Source: JBMYRH01 sp049602155 (lineage in GTDB: Bacteria > Myxococcota_A > UBA9042 > PHBI01 > JBMYRH01). From it: a stretch of DNA of 61,453 nucleotides. The position numbers were made by a program, and so were the translations under genes. Where the stretch lies: the NCBI GenBank assembly GCA_049602155.1, contig JBMYRH010000031.1, positions 1 through 61,453 of the forward strand. Reading direction: 5' to 3'. Each line of letters begins with the position of its first letter. Within the stretch, counting starts at the first letter, position 1. This document shows, in pieces, positions 43,801 to 52,758 of the stretch. The notes under the pieces are model-generated. The model saw only the letters and a program-made list of their open reading frames with translations, did not search any database and had not been told where the DNA came from.

Positions 43801-45528
43801 ATGACGCCACCCCACACCCACTTGTCGCTGTGCAATGCGACTGCAGCACGTCGTGCCAAGGTGACGCGCCTGATGCTCACGCTTGTGCTGTGCTTCACGG
43901 GCTGCTCCGAGGCCGAGGTGACCACCGGCGATGGTGATGAGATCCCGAGCGCCCCCGGAATCGGAGACGCCACCGGGGGAAGCTCTGACCGCTTCGCCAC
44001 CTTGGACACCGGTAGCCGCGGTCAGGGGACCGTCGACGACCAAGACATCGGCCAAGCGACTGACGACGCCTCAGGCCCACAGGCAGACGTCGACGAGGTC
44101 GGGACCGCCGACACGACAGCGCCCCCCGTTGCAGACGCAAGCTCCGCACCGGACGACGCCGTCATCATCACGCCACCTGGGAGCCCGTGCGAGGGCGTCG
44201 GCAGCGAGCCCTGCTACGACGGCGCCACAGACACCGCCGGTATCGGCGCATGCAGCCCAGGTATCCGGACGTGCGTCGACGGCGCTTGGAGCCTGTGCGT
44301 GGGCCAGGTCCTCCCGAGCGTCGAGGCGCTCGCGGTCGGCGGCGACGTCTGCACCAACGAGATCGATGACGACTGCGACGGCCTGACCGACGAAGACCTC
44401 GACGAGGACGGTGATGGCTTCGGGAGCTGCAGCTTGGACTGCTGCGATGCGCCGAATCAGGGCTGCGGATCGCTCGCTGACCAGGTGAGCCCGGCGGCCT
44501 TGGACCTGCCCAATAACGGCCTCGATGACGACTGCGATGGGGTCGTCGACGGTGGTGACGATGCCCCCTGCAGCGACGCAGCGGTCAACTCAGGTATCAC
44601 CGCCTCAGACCTCGTCCAAGCGATGGACCTCTGCCGCTTCGTCGACGAAGGCGAGCTGGGCTGGGGCGTCCTCGAGGCCTCGCTCAGCTTGGCGGACGGC
44701 TCAGGCCAGCCTCAAGACATCCAGCTGAACGTCACCGAGAGCTTCGGGGGCATCGTCTCACCGGTCGCCCACAGTACGATGGCGGTCATGGCCAGCGGCA
44801 TCGGCCGTGGGGTCGGCGAAGAGGGCTTTGAGGACTCCAACACGCACAACGCCAAGACCAAGAGCAGCCCGCCGCAGAGCTACATCGACGTACATGGCGC
44901 CCTTCAGACGAGCCCTGGCTGTGAAGCCGGCAGCATGACGGTGCGTGACTCCGTGAGGCTCCGCGTGCGCATCCGCGCCCCGACTAACGTGCACGGCCTT
45001 GGCTTCCGCTTCCGCTTCTTCTCCCACGAATACCCGAACTACCTGTGCACCAAGTACAACGACTTCATGTTGGTGCTGATGGAGGGCGCATCACCGGTCT
45101 TGCCCGAGGACGGCAACATCTCCTTTGACGCCAGCGGCAACCCCATCTCGGTCAACAACGCGTTCTTCACTACCTGCGAGGCCATCGCCTGCTACGACAG
45201 CTCGGTCTACCCCATTCAGTCCGGGCCCGACTCCGACAATGATGGCTGCGTGGACGTGCTCACTTGTAACGAGGACACGAACCTCTGCGAGGGTCCCTTT
45301 GGCGCCTGCCCGGATGGGGCGGATGACATCGCGGCGTTCACGACCGACCTGGCTTACGCGGGCGCAACAGGCTGGCTCACGACCCAAGTACCGGTCATCC
45401 CCGGTGAAGAGCTGACCCTAGACTTTCACATCTGGGACACGAGCGACGCCGCCTTAGATTCGCTGGTGCTCCTCGACAGCTTCCAATGGATCTACCAGTC
45501 GGGGATCGGCCTCTCCACGCACCAATAG
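43801..45528 (+). CDS. Choice-of-anchor L lipoprotein with MopE-like metal-binding motifs
   Basis: 575 residues; GGAG is 7 bases before the ATG. A long basic n-region leads to lipobox CFTGC and a 115-residue Asp/Ala/Thr/Gly linker. Residues about 140-260 carry Cys/Asp-rich motifs (CTNEIDDDCDGLTDEDLDED, NNGLDDDCDGVVDGGD) that are probable calcium or copper sites as in MopE-like proteins. Residues about 265-575 match the choice-of-anchor L domain of surface proteins (GLGFRFRFFSHEYPNYLCTK, FNDF-like YNDFMLVLMEG, LTLDFHIWDTSDAALDSLVL). Likely outer-membrane and surface exposed; adhesion is plausible but not shown. Confidence 0.85.
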   Translation: MTPPHTHLSLCNATAARRAKVTRLMLTLVLCFTGCSEAEVTTGDGDEIPSAPGIGDATGGSSDRFATLDTGSRGQGTVDDQDIGQATDDASGPQADVDEVGTADTTAPPVADASSAPDDAVIITPPGSPCEGVGSEPCYDGATDTAGIGACSPGIRTCVDGAWSLCVGQVLPSVEALAVGGDVCTNEIDDDCDGLTDEDLDEDGDGFGSCSLDCCDAPNQGCGSLADQVSPAALDLPNNGLDDDCDGVVDGGDDAPCSDAAVNSGITASDLVQAMDLCRFVDEGELGWGVLEASLSLADGSGQPQDIQLNVTESFGGIVSPVAHSTMAVMASGIGRGVGEEGFEDSNTHNAKTKSSPPQSYIDVHGALQTSPGCEAGSMTVRDSVRLRVRIRAPTNVHGLGFRFRFFSHEYPNYLCTKYNDFMLVLMEGASPVLPEDGNISFDASGNPISVNNAFFTTCEAIACYDSSVYPIQSGPDSDNDGCVDVLTCNEDTNLCEGPFGACPDGADDIAAFTTDLAYAGATGWLTTQVPVIPGEELTLDFHIWDTSDAALDSLVLLDSFQWIYQSGIGLSTHQ

Positions 45529-45541
45529 ACGTCTGCATCGA

Positions 45542-45601
45542 CAGGGTGCTCCTGACCTTTGAGACCTGGCGCGAATAAGTCCTCGAGGGCGAGGCACCCT
45601 G
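45542..45601. terminator. Stem-loop after the anchor-L gene
   Basis: CAGGGTGC (45542-45549) pairs perfectly with GCACCCTG (45594-45601). An inner hairpin CCTCG-aggg-CGAGG (45581-45594) sits beside the right arm. It begins 13 bases after the stop codon. There is no U tract, so it is a structural terminator candidate only. Confidence 0.3.
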
Positions 45602-45664
45602 ACCGCGCCCGTGACACCACGTCTCGCTCCCACGATGGGCCCGTACGTGGCACACTCCCCCTCG

Positions 45665-46279
45665 ATGCTCCCCGTAGACCCCACCCCGAACCCCACGCGC
45701 TGTCAGCAGTGTTTCCTGCGGCACGCCAATTGCCTGTGCGACACCATCTCTCCGGTGACGCTTCAGACCCACATCGCGCTCGTCATGCACCGGCGCGAGC
45801 TCGGGAAGCCGAGCAACACGGGGACGCTCGCGCTGCAGCTCTTCCCCAACAGCTCATGTTACGTCCGAGGGCTTACTCGAGAGCCCCTCGACCTGAGCGC
45901 CCTGGACACCCCCGACCGCCGCACCTGGGTCCTCTTCCCCTCGGATACCGTCGAGGTGCTCACCCGTGAGATGGTCGAGGAAGACACCCGACCCATCACG
46001 CTTGTCGTCCCCGACGGCTCATGGACCCAAGCACGTCGCGTGGTGCGCCGCGAGCCCATCTTGAGCGCCGCGAGGCACGTCGTCCCCCCGCCGGGCCCGA
46101 AGACGCGCTATCGGCTGCGCAACGAGCACGTCGACGGCGGCCTCGCCACTGCCGAAGCCGTCGCCCGCGCCCTGGGCATCATCGAAGGGCCCGAGACCCA
46201 AGCTGCCCTTGAGACACTCTTTGAAACCAAGGTCTCGCGCATCCTCCAAGAGTGGGGGACCCGTAAAGGCCCGCGCTAA
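45665..46279 (+). CDS. DTW-domain tRNA-uridine aminocarboxypropyltransferase
   Basis: 204 residues if started at ATG 45665; in-frame starts at 45635 and 45611 exist and none has a clear ribosome site. The N-terminus has the family zinc-type Cys cluster (RCQQCFLRHANCLCDTI). The core has ALVMHRRELGKPSNTG (SAM-binding region), LFPSDTVEVL, the DTW-type motif VVPDGSWTQARR (DGSW instead of DTW or DGTW) and TRYRLRNEHVDGGLATAEAV. E. coli TapT of this family makes acp3U in tRNA from S-adenosylmethionine. Length and motifs fit well. Cytoplasmic. Confidence 0.9.
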   Translation: MLPVDPTPNPTRCQQCFLRHANCLCDTISPVTLQTHIALVMHRRELGKPSNTGTLALQLFPNSSCYVRGLTREPLDLSALDTPDRRTWVLFPSDTVEVLTREMVEEDTRPITLVVPDGSWTQARRVVRREPILSAARHVVPPPGPKTRYRLRNEHVDGGLATAEAVARALGIIEGPETQAALETLFETKVSRILQEWGTRKGPR

Positions 46280-46444
46280 GGGGAGCCCACAATGCACGAG
46301 AAAGACCGTCTGATCTCGAAAGCGGGTTCGAACAACTCAGGGGGGCATGGTGCGCCCTCGACCCCAGGTTCGGGGAGACGAGGCGGCCCGACTGCGGTAT
46401 AGAGCAGTCACTCACTCTACGGGCTCCAAATCGCGAGGTGTCAG

Positions 46445-47524
46445 GTGTCGAAGATGTACTATCGGATGTTGGGAAATACAGGCCTGCAGGTCTCCGTGCT
46501 CTCATACGGGTTTTGGGCCACCTACGGGGTCAAAGATGACCTGACCGAAGACGACGGCATCGCGATGGCCAAGCGGTGCCTGAGCCTGGCTCGCAAAGCC
46601 GGGGTGAACCTCTTTGATAACGCCGAGGCCTATGGCAACCCCGTCGGAGAGGCGGAGCGCATCATGGGTGAGGCGCTATCGCAGCTCGCCGATGAAGACC
46701 CAGAGACCTGGCGCCGATCGGACATCCTCATCACCACGAAGATCTTCTGGGGTGGCGCGGGCGTGAACGAGAAAGGGCTCAGCCGCAAACACATCATGGA
46801 GGGCCTCGACGCTGGCATTGAGCGTCTCCAAGTCGACTACGTGGACCTGGTCTTCTGCCACCGCCCCGACCCCTTCACCCCCACCGAGACCGTGGTGCGC
46901 GCCATGACCGACGCGGTCCGCTCGGGCATGGCCACCGCCTGGGGCACCAGCGAGTGGTCCGCGCAACAGATCACCGAGGCCGTCTGGCTCGCCCGAACCT
47001 ACGGGCTCGAGCCCCCTCAGTTCGAGCAACCTCAATACAACATGCTCCACAGAGAGCGCGTCGAGAGCGAGTACGCGCCGATGTACCAAGCCCCGTATCG
47101 GCTCGGGCTCACGACCTGGAGTCCGCTATGCAGCGGGCTCTTGACGGGCAAATACAACGACGGCATCCCCGAGGGCTCACGCGCCGCGCTGGCAGGCTAC
47201 GAATGGCTCACTAAGCTCTTCGCGGATAAGCGCGGCGAGGGGGCCATCGACCGTATCAAGGCGCTCACGACCTACGCTCAGGACACCTTCGGGTGCTCCA
47301 TGACGCAGTTGGCGCTCGCGTGGTGTGTGAAGAACCCCAACGTCACCACCGTGCTCTTGGGCGCGACCAAGACCGAGCAGCTCGAGGAGAACCTCGGCGC
47401 CATCTCGGTGGTCGAGCGGATGACCGACGCGCACATGGCTGACATCGAGGGGATGCTGGGCAACACCCCCGCCGCCTACTCAGGCTTCGGCGGCAGCGGC
47501 ATGCGCGCCATCGAAACCATCTAG
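46445..47524 (+). CDS. Aldo/keto reductase, Kv-beta/YghZ-like
   Basis: 359 residues from GTG 46445 (GAGGTG just upstream); ATG 46454 (MYYRMLG) is an equally reasonable start. A TIM-barrel NADPH-dependent reductase: YRMLGNTGLQVSVLSYG, LFDNAEAYGNPVGEAERIMG (catalytic Asp and Tyr), LITTKIFWG (Lys), DLVFCHRPDP (His), then TAWGTSEWSAQQI and the cofactor loop LLTGKYNDG. The C-terminal half has VLLGATKTEQLEENLGAI. It is closest in style to AKR family 6/14 proteins, which detoxify aldehydes such as methylglyoxal. Likely cytoplasmic and monocistronic. Confidence 0.93.
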   Translation: MSKMYYRMLGNTGLQVSVLSYGFWATYGVKDDLTEDDGIAMAKRCLSLARKAGVNLFDNAEAYGNPVGEAERIMGEALSQLADEDPETWRRSDILITTKIFWGGAGVNEKGLSRKHIMEGLDAGIERLQVDYVDLVFCHRPDPFTPTETVVRAMTDAVRSGMATAWGTSEWSAQQITEAVWLARTYGLEPPQFEQPQYNMLHRERVESEYAPMYQAPYRLGLTTWSPLCSGLLTGKYNDGIPEGSRAALAGYEWLTKLFADKRGEGAIDRIKALTTYAQDTFGCSMTQLALAWCVKNPNVTTVLLGATKTEQLEENLGAISVVERMTDAHMADIEGMLGNTPAAYSGFGGSGMRAIETI

Positions 47525-47627
47525 GGTCGCTCCGACCACACACAGGCAAGCTGACTCGCGCTCAGGCCGGCCCAAGACCGCCCCGTTCGGGGCCCCTGTC
47601 CTCCCTTCGAATGGACGGATTGAAGGA

Positions 47628-48590
47628 TCAGCTCGACCAGCGGCGGTCGAGGTGAAGGGTCGGGGGCTCTAGGGTCACCGGGATCACGCCGAGAGTGACT
47701 CGGTGTGTCTCAAGGGCCGCGTTGAGCGCGTCCAGAGGGGCAGAGCCGTGCTCGGGGTGCCACAGGAGGGGGTGAAGCGCCGGGCCAGCCAGCCACATCT
47801 TGAGGTGCTTGGCGTTGCGCACGGCACTGAGGCCATCAGCGCTGGGGGCGAACTCGATGAAGCGGCGATCTCGGACGTGGCTGAGCATCCGAGCGTAGTA
47901 GAGGGCCTCCGCGAGGACGCCGACCTTGCCTTTGGGCGCCGCCTCCAGCTCGAACAAGTGCACGACGTGGCGCTCTCTGGTTCGGGTCCACATGGCCACC
48001 GCGGTCTTGCCCGCCGGCGTCCAGCCCGTGTCCCTGTTGACCTCCCCGTCGTACATGCCGACCGGCATCTTGTTCCTCAGCGGCTCGACCGGGCCGTCGA
48101 GGACCGCCAGCCTCTCCCGAAGCTCGCGATCGCCAGCGAAGGCCAGCCCCAGCTGCCCGTTGCGGCCCTGCCCTCTGGACTTAGCGCTCCTCAGGCTCTC
48201 CACGTTGAAGACTGGGTCCGGAGGGAAAGCCCAGGGCCGGGCGCCCGTGACGGTGACGAGGTCTGGGAGGAGCTCGGCGTATTCGTGCAGAAGAAACGAG
48301 GCGCGGCGCTGCCCTGGCGTCTGCCTGAAGGTGGCGTCTGTCACCTCGATCTCGACGCGGGCAGGTTCGCCCAATCGACGAAGCCAAGCAGCCAAGCACA
48401 GGGCACGGATGGGCGCCGAAGGGCCGTCCTTGCCGGGATCGTCGCCGACTAACTCGGCTGAGATGGTCACGCCGATTCGAACCCCATCATCGTCCGCCGT
48501 GGCAGACCACTCGCTGCCCTCTGGCAGTTCGTTGAACTTCTTCGATGCACCGAGGTGCGCCCTCACCTTTTCGAGCAGAGAATCGAGCAT
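47628..48590 (-). CDS. Unknown protein with a possible PD-(D/E)XK nuclease-like core
   Basis: 320 residues from ATG 48590, with GGAGGG 9 bases upstream. No signal peptide, so cytoplasmic. I recognise no named family with confidence. Residues about 205-260 (KTAVAMWTRTRERHVVHLFE, then LEAAPKGKVGVLAEALYYAR) resemble the strand-strand-helix core of restriction-fold proteins of the type HLFELK..NxKVGILSELFYYA. The expected Lys of the ELK motif is Glu here, so it may be inactive. The N-terminal 170 residues are mixed alpha/beta. Monocistronic. Confidence 0.6.
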   Translation of the reverse strand: MLDSLLEKVRAHLGASKKFNELPEGSEWSATADDDGVRIGVTISAELVGDDPGKDGPSAPIRALCLAAWLRRLGEPARVEIEVTDATFRQTPGQRRASFLLHEYAELLPDLVTVTGARPWAFPPDPVFNVESLRSAKSRGQGRNGQLGLAFAGDRELRERLAVLDGPVEPLRNKMPVGMYDGEVNRDTGWTPAGKTAVAMWTRTRERHVVHLFELEAAPKGKVGVLAEALYYARMLSHVRDRRFIEFAPSADGLSAVRNAKHLKMWLAGPALHPLLWHPEHGSAPLDALNAALETHRVTLGVIPVTLEPPTLHLDRRWSS

Positions 48591-49041
48591 AATCGGCAGC
48601 CCTCCAACGAGACAGCTAACCCCATCATCGTGGCAGGTACAATCCCGGCTCAAAAAGGAAGTCACCCGTCAACTCAGACGGTGCCAGCACGAGCCCTATA
48701 TGAGGGCTCGCGGGCTGGGGCTAAGTGGAGCGCGCTAGAGGTTCACGCATGAGTTAAAGGAGCCGACGTTAAAAGGTTCAGGTCGCCGAGACCAAGCGCT
48801 CACTGGCACTGGCACACTGAGCAGCTGAGAACATTTGGTCTATTGCTCCCCCGCGGGTTTCACAAACGGTTGTATTATGGCGTGGGAGGCGAACCACGCC
48901 GGGTGGTACCTCTCCTTGATGGATCGCAATAACAAGGAGGTCTGCGCGAAGTGTGGCACGCTGAGGGGGCGACACCTACCCGTCACTTCACCTCAGACCG
49001 ATGACACCCCGCCCACAACTCGACCTGCTCACGGGGTCCCC
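48591..49041. other. Divergent intergenic region with hairpin at a -10-like box
   Basis: 451 bases. TATTAT (48873-48878, preceded by TG) looks like an extended -10 box for the plus strand. Immediately downstream is a perfect inverted repeat GGCGTGG (48879-48885) and CCACGCC (48894-48900) that would overlap the start of transcription. The frame of the downstream membrane protein is open across part of this region (possible ATG at 48919, with a CAKC motif), but I favour the later start. Confidence 0.4.
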
Positions 49042-49449
49042 ATGAAGTCCGCTACGCTGCGCACCCTGCGAACCGCCATCATCCCCTGCCTGTGGCTCGC
49101 CTTCGCCACGATGATGACCAGCGCGCACCTGGCCGAACCACCGAGCCCGGGAGACGCTGAGCGCGGCGCGAACGTGGAAGGCGCCCTCCAAGTGGCGCTC
49201 GGCGCGTCCTTCATCGAGATGCTCGTCTTCCTCGCGCTCATCCTCCCGTGGTCCCCGCGTCGGTCTGGAGGCCGCCTCCTCTTGTGCTGGGGCGTCTTCG
49301 CCCCTTGGCTGACGCTCACCGCGCTGATGAGCCTGCACGGTGGCTCAGTCATCCTGCTGCACCTCCTGTGGGTGCTCGTCCTGGTGGGGGCGCTCAGCCT
49401 GTGGACCGCCACCCACCTCATCGCCCCTGGCCGCCAGGACACTGCCTGA
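49042..49449 (+). CDS. Small integral membrane protein
   Basis: 135 residues from ATG 49042. Four hydrophobic segments are visible (TAIIPCLWLAFATMM, SFIEMLVFLALILPW, LLLCWGVFAPWLTLTALM, ILLHLLWVLVLVGALSLW). No family recognised. The ribosome site is weak, and an ATG at 48919 would add 41 residues with a CxxC. The next gene begins 142 bases later and seems to have its own promoter. Confidence 0.6.
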   Translation: MKSATLRTLRTAIIPCLWLAFATMMTSAHLAEPPSPGDAERGANVEGALQVALGASFIEMLVFLALILPWSPRRSGGRLLLCWGVFAPWLTLTALMSLHGGSVILLHLLWVLVLVGALSLWTATHLIAPGRQDTA

Positions 49450-49578
49450 CCGGGACGGCGAGAGGAGCCTCGGAGCCAAGGTGACGATGAGGCCCTGCAC
49501 GTCACACGCTCAACCCCGCCTTGATCCACGAAGAGCATCAATTTTAGTGCTTTTCGAGCCCCGCGAGGGTGGCTCGCG

Positions 49579-49584
49579 TATACT
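49579..49584 (+). promoter_or_regulatory. -10 element very close to a start codon
   Basis: TATACT (five of six) ends 7 bases before the ATG at 49592, so transcription would begin at or next to the start codon. No ribosome-binding site precedes this ATG. A short inverted repeat (CGCGAG ... CTCGCG) lies at 49562-49578, where spacer contacts would be. A -35 box is not evident. Confidence 0.35.
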
Positions 49585-49591
49585 GTCCGCC

Positions 49592-50695
49592 ATGCGGTTA
49601 AAGTGTGGTGTATCGGTCGTCATCGTGGGCCTGTGCCTCGGTACGTTGCAGGGGTGTGTCGAGGACACGACGGGAGGCCTCTGTGGGACTGATACCTCCG
49701 CGTGTGATGACGGCGACGAGGCCGAGTCCTGCGACCTCGCTTGCAGCGCTGCGGACGCCCAAGATTCTCGGGACGACGTAAGCGACACAGAGGGACTACC
49801 GGACACTACTGGGCCCCCATTCCGCGCCCCCGCAGCGGACGGCTTCCCTGAGCCTGCCGATGCGCTGCTCAAGATCGAGAGCGCGATCCTGAGCCAAGAC
49901 AGCAACCGTAATGGGCTGCTGTCTCCGGGCGAAGTGGCTGACCTTCGCTTCACCGCCCGCAACGTCGGGGGACTCCAGACTGGAGGCATCTCCATGTCGT
50001 TGATGGAGAGCGCCCCCTTTGTGGAGATCATCGCCTGTGATGCGCAGCTGGGAGATGCGTGGACGCCATGCGACTCGGAGTGCAACTGCCAGGAGATCCC
50101 TGACGATGCCAAGGTCACTCTCGGCGCAGACGAGAGCACAGAGGCGATCCTGCTAAGGGTTCGCTTCACGCTCGTCGACAGCGCGCCGATTGCCCCTCTC
50201 AGCTGGCGTGTTGCACTTCATGATGAGCGCGGCGACGTCTGGGAAGATGAGGTGCTCACCGAGGTCGCACCGAACGGCGCATCGCTTTCAATCCACACCC
50301 TCGAGCTTCACGATGACAGCGACGCCGACGGCGCCTTGAGCCCCGGCGAGAGCGCATCGCTGCACCTCTTCGCGACCAATGAGGGGGCCGAGGACGCGAC
50401 GGGCGTCTGGGCCCAACTTCTCACCCTCCCCCCCGGCGTGACAGTCCTGGGATGCTTCGCCACTTCGCCAAGCGAGTGGGCGGAATGCAGCGACGATTGC
50501 GCCTGCGACTCCCTCCACGCATCGGCGCTCCAAGACCTCCCCCGTGAGCAGACCAGCGAGACCGCCATCCTCAGGATCGACATCGCGCTGTCTCTCGATA
50601 TCCCGCTGTCCCCCTTGGTGTTCGGCATCGCTCTCATCGACTCGTACAATGTGACCTGGACCGACACGGTCTCATGGGACGTTCAGGCGCCCTAA
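49592..50695 (+). CDS. Lipoprotein with two CARDB-like beta domains
   Basis: 367 residues. The frame is open upstream, but ATG 49592 gives a proper lipoprotein signal (lipobox GTLQGC). A Cys-containing acidic linker follows. Two similar beta domains follow at about 90-220 and 225-365. Each opens with a motif of the form DSNRNGLLSPGE or DSDADGALSPGE and the text of a CARDB-type adhesion fold (LRFTARNVGGLQTGG, LHLFATNEGAEDATG). Each also contains a Cys cluster (CDSECNCQ, CSDDCACD). Likely an outer-membrane surface protein. No enzyme motif seen. Confidence 0.8.
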   Translation: MRLKCGVSVVIVGLCLGTLQGCVEDTTGGLCGTDTSACDDGDEAESCDLACSAADAQDSRDDVSDTEGLPDTTGPPFRAPAADGFPEPADALLKIESAILSQDSNRNGLLSPGEVADLRFTARNVGGLQTGGISMSLMESAPFVEIIACDAQLGDAWTPCDSECNCQEIPDDAKVTLGADESTEAILLRVRFTLVDSAPIAPLSWRVALHDERGDVWEDEVLTEVAPNGASLSIHTLELHDDSDADGALSPGESASLHLFATNEGAEDATGVWAQLLTLPPGVTVLGCFATSPSEWAECSDDCACDSLHASALQDLPREQTSETAILRIDIALSLDIPLSPLVFGIALIDSYNVTWTDTVSWDVQAP

Positions 50696-50802
50696 ACTGA
50701 GCGTGCCCCCGATGCGAAGGATAGGGAACGACGCGTGACGTCCATCACCTTCGAGCAGGTGTGCGATCAGCGCCACTGAGTGAAACGCACTGTGACGCCA
50801 CA

Positions 50803-50815
50803 GGGTGTAACACCC
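50803..50815. promoter_or_regulatory. Operator-like inverted repeat
   Basis: GGGTGT-a-ACACCC is a perfect 6-bp inverted repeat around one base, in the 286-base gap before the FGE-type lipoprotein gene. A consensus -35 hexamer TTGACA lies at 50907-50912 but no -10 box follows at the right distance. Confidence 0.25.
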
Positions 50816-50981
50816 CCACGTTTCAAGCGCGTCAGGGCAGTGGGAGCCCCCCAAAGTCCGCGAATAGCCTTCGAAATCATCACGTGTCACAGCTAACACA
50901 GCCACTTTGACACACAAATTCAATACATCCAGGCACTTGCGAACCATCGACGCATCCCCAAGGATCATGATCCGGGGGGAG

Positions 50982-52607
50982 ATGTTGAAGGTTGAGCTCC
51001 ACATCACGGCTAGGTGGATCACGGTCGCAGCAGTGTGCACAGTCGCGCTGATGGGCCTGGGCTGTGAGGGGCTGGGGCTCAACCCGACACCAATCGGAGA
51101 GCTCTCCACCGTAGCGGACTGGGAAGACGGCTCGGTCGATACCGGGCCTGGCGCATTGGACTGTGTCCCGGCCTGCGACGGCTTCAGCACGGGACCCGAC
51201 GGCTGCGGCGGGACATGCAGCGTCCCCGCAGACCAACTACGCGCTGTAGATGAGGTAGCGCTGAACTGCGTCCCGAGGTGCCAAGGCCGCGTGTGTGGTG
51301 ACGACGGCTGCGGAGGTAGCTGCGGTCGCTGCAGTGACGGGCTCGCCTGCTCGGACGGCGTGTGCGACTGCGCGCCCCACTACATCGAGATGTGCTGTGA
51401 GATGGGCACCCAGACCTGCTGGTTTGACGGCTGTGGCAACCAAGGCAAGGTGATCGAGACGTGCCCAGACGGCTGCCACGATGGGGCGTGCTGTACGCCC
51501 GACTGCCGAGAGAACACGTGCGGGGATGATGGCTGCGGCGGCACCTGTGGCTCCTGTAAAGGGCCAGAGGTGTGCATTGAGGGGACATGCGATTGCGCAC
51601 CGTCGGTGTCGATGGCCTGCTGTGAGGACGGCTCGGCGGTGTGCAGCTACGACGGGTGCGGTCATCAGGAGAGCGTTCAAGCCATGTGCCCGACGGGCTG
51701 CGCAGATGGTGCGTGCTGTGACCATTGCGCCGACGGCCACGTCTGTGCAGAGGACGGCAGCTGCACCTGTGGGGCGCTTGGCGTCGCATGTCCGGACGGC
51801 TTCGCCTGCGAGGACGGACACTGCATTGGCGGGCTTGGAGACGAAGCCTTTGTCCCGACGGGGCACTTCGTGATGGGGTGCTCAAGCGCTCAAGGGGAGG
51901 CGTGTGAGGCGCACGCCGACGAGCTGCCCCGTCGGCTCGTCACCGTGGAAGCCTTCGCGATTGACCGCCATGAAGTGACCGCCGCGGACTACCAGACCTG
52001 CGTGACGACCACGGGGTGCGCGCTGCCTTTGCTGACCAGCGGGAGCGGCGCCAACTACGCGACCCCGACCAAGTACGAGCACCCGATCAACTTCGTGACC
52101 TGGGCCCAGGCAGAGGACTACTGCGACCGACAGGACAAGCGCTTGTGCAGCGAGGCCGAGTGGGAGTTCGCCGGACGAGGGACCTGCCATGCGGCCTGTG
52201 ATGCAGATGATGTCACCTGCTGTGAAGCGATGATGCCCCTGTTTCCGTGGGGTGACAGCCCCCCGACCTGCGCGCTCGCGAACCACGGCAACAGCGCATG
52301 CGGGGGGGACACTTCGCCGGTGGGGGCGTACCCCGATGGTGCGAGCCAATACGGCGTGATGGACCTGTCAGGGAATGTCTGGGAGTGGGTCCAAGACTGT
52401 TGGCACTCCGACTATCAAGACGCCCCCCTAGACGGCGCGCCGTGGATCGAGCCCTACGGCATCTGTGAGAGCAATCGGCGGGTGATTCGAGGGGGCAGCT
52501 ACGACTACGGCGAGGACGCAATTCGCCTCTCTGAGCGTCTGGAGAACAACCCGAAGTTTGGATCCGCAAGCGTCGGCTTCCGATGCTGTCGAAGCCTGGA
52601 AGATTGA
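50982..52607 (+). CDS. Cys-rich lipoprotein with C-terminal FGE-fold domain
   Basis: 541 residues from ATG 50982; ATG 50967 or the adjacent TTG are alternatives because the GGGGGGAG site touches this ATG. Lipobox LMGLGC. Residues about 50-290 hold Cys/Gly-rich modules (CGDDGCGGSCGRC, CGDDGCGGTCGSC, each followed by a CCEDGSAVCSYDGCG-type unit). Residues about 300-541 are an FGE/SUMF1 fold: FVPTGHFVMGC, FAIDRHEVTAADYQTCV, INFVTWAQAEDYC, LCSEAEWEFAGRG, GVMDLSGNVWEWVQD, VIRGGSYDYGEDAIRLSERL, GFRCC. The catalytic cysteines expected after RGGS are absent, so it is probably not a formylglycine-generating enzyme. Surface lipoprotein of unknown role. Confidence 0.83.
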   Translation: MLKVELHITARWITVAAVCTVALMGLGCEGLGLNPTPIGELSTVADWEDGSVDTGPGALDCVPACDGFSTGPDGCGGTCSVPADQLRAVDEVALNCVPRCQGRVCGDDGCGGSCGRCSDGLACSDGVCDCAPHYIEMCCEMGTQTCWFDGCGNQGKVIETCPDGCHDGACCTPDCRENTCGDDGCGGTCGSCKGPEVCIEGTCDCAPSVSMACCEDGSAVCSYDGCGHQESVQAMCPTGCADGACCDHCADGHVCAEDGSCTCGALGVACPDGFACEDGHCIGGLGDEAFVPTGHFVMGCSSAQGEACEAHADELPRRLVTVEAFAIDRHEVTAADYQTCVTTTGCALPLLTSGSGANYATPTKYEHPINFVTWAQAEDYCDRQDKRLCSEAEWEFAGRGTCHAACDADDVTCCEAMMPLFPWGDSPPTCALANHGNSACGGDTSPVGAYPDGASQYGVMDLSGNVWEWVQDCWHSDYQDAPLDGAPWIEPYGICESNRRVIRGGSYDYGEDAIRLSERLENNPKFGSASVGFRCCRSLED

Positions 52608-52758
52608 GGCGCCATCGCGCACCACATCGTGAGCGCCTCGCTCTCCCTGGAGAACCCGCTCCATGCGCTGTCCTCCAACCGTTCGAAGTCAAAGTCAGCA
52701 AACGACTTGCCACCGACCCACGGGTCCCTGACGCTCACCCCTCACTCAGGACACCATC

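Noticed and set aside
46318..46340. GGTTCGAAC, resembling the T-loop of a tRNA
   Set aside because: No acceptor stem, D-arm or anticodon arm can be formed around it.
50907..50912. Perfect TTGACA as promoter of the FGE-type lipoprotein
   Set aside because: No -10 box occurs at 16-18 bases downstream, so I could not support a promoter call.
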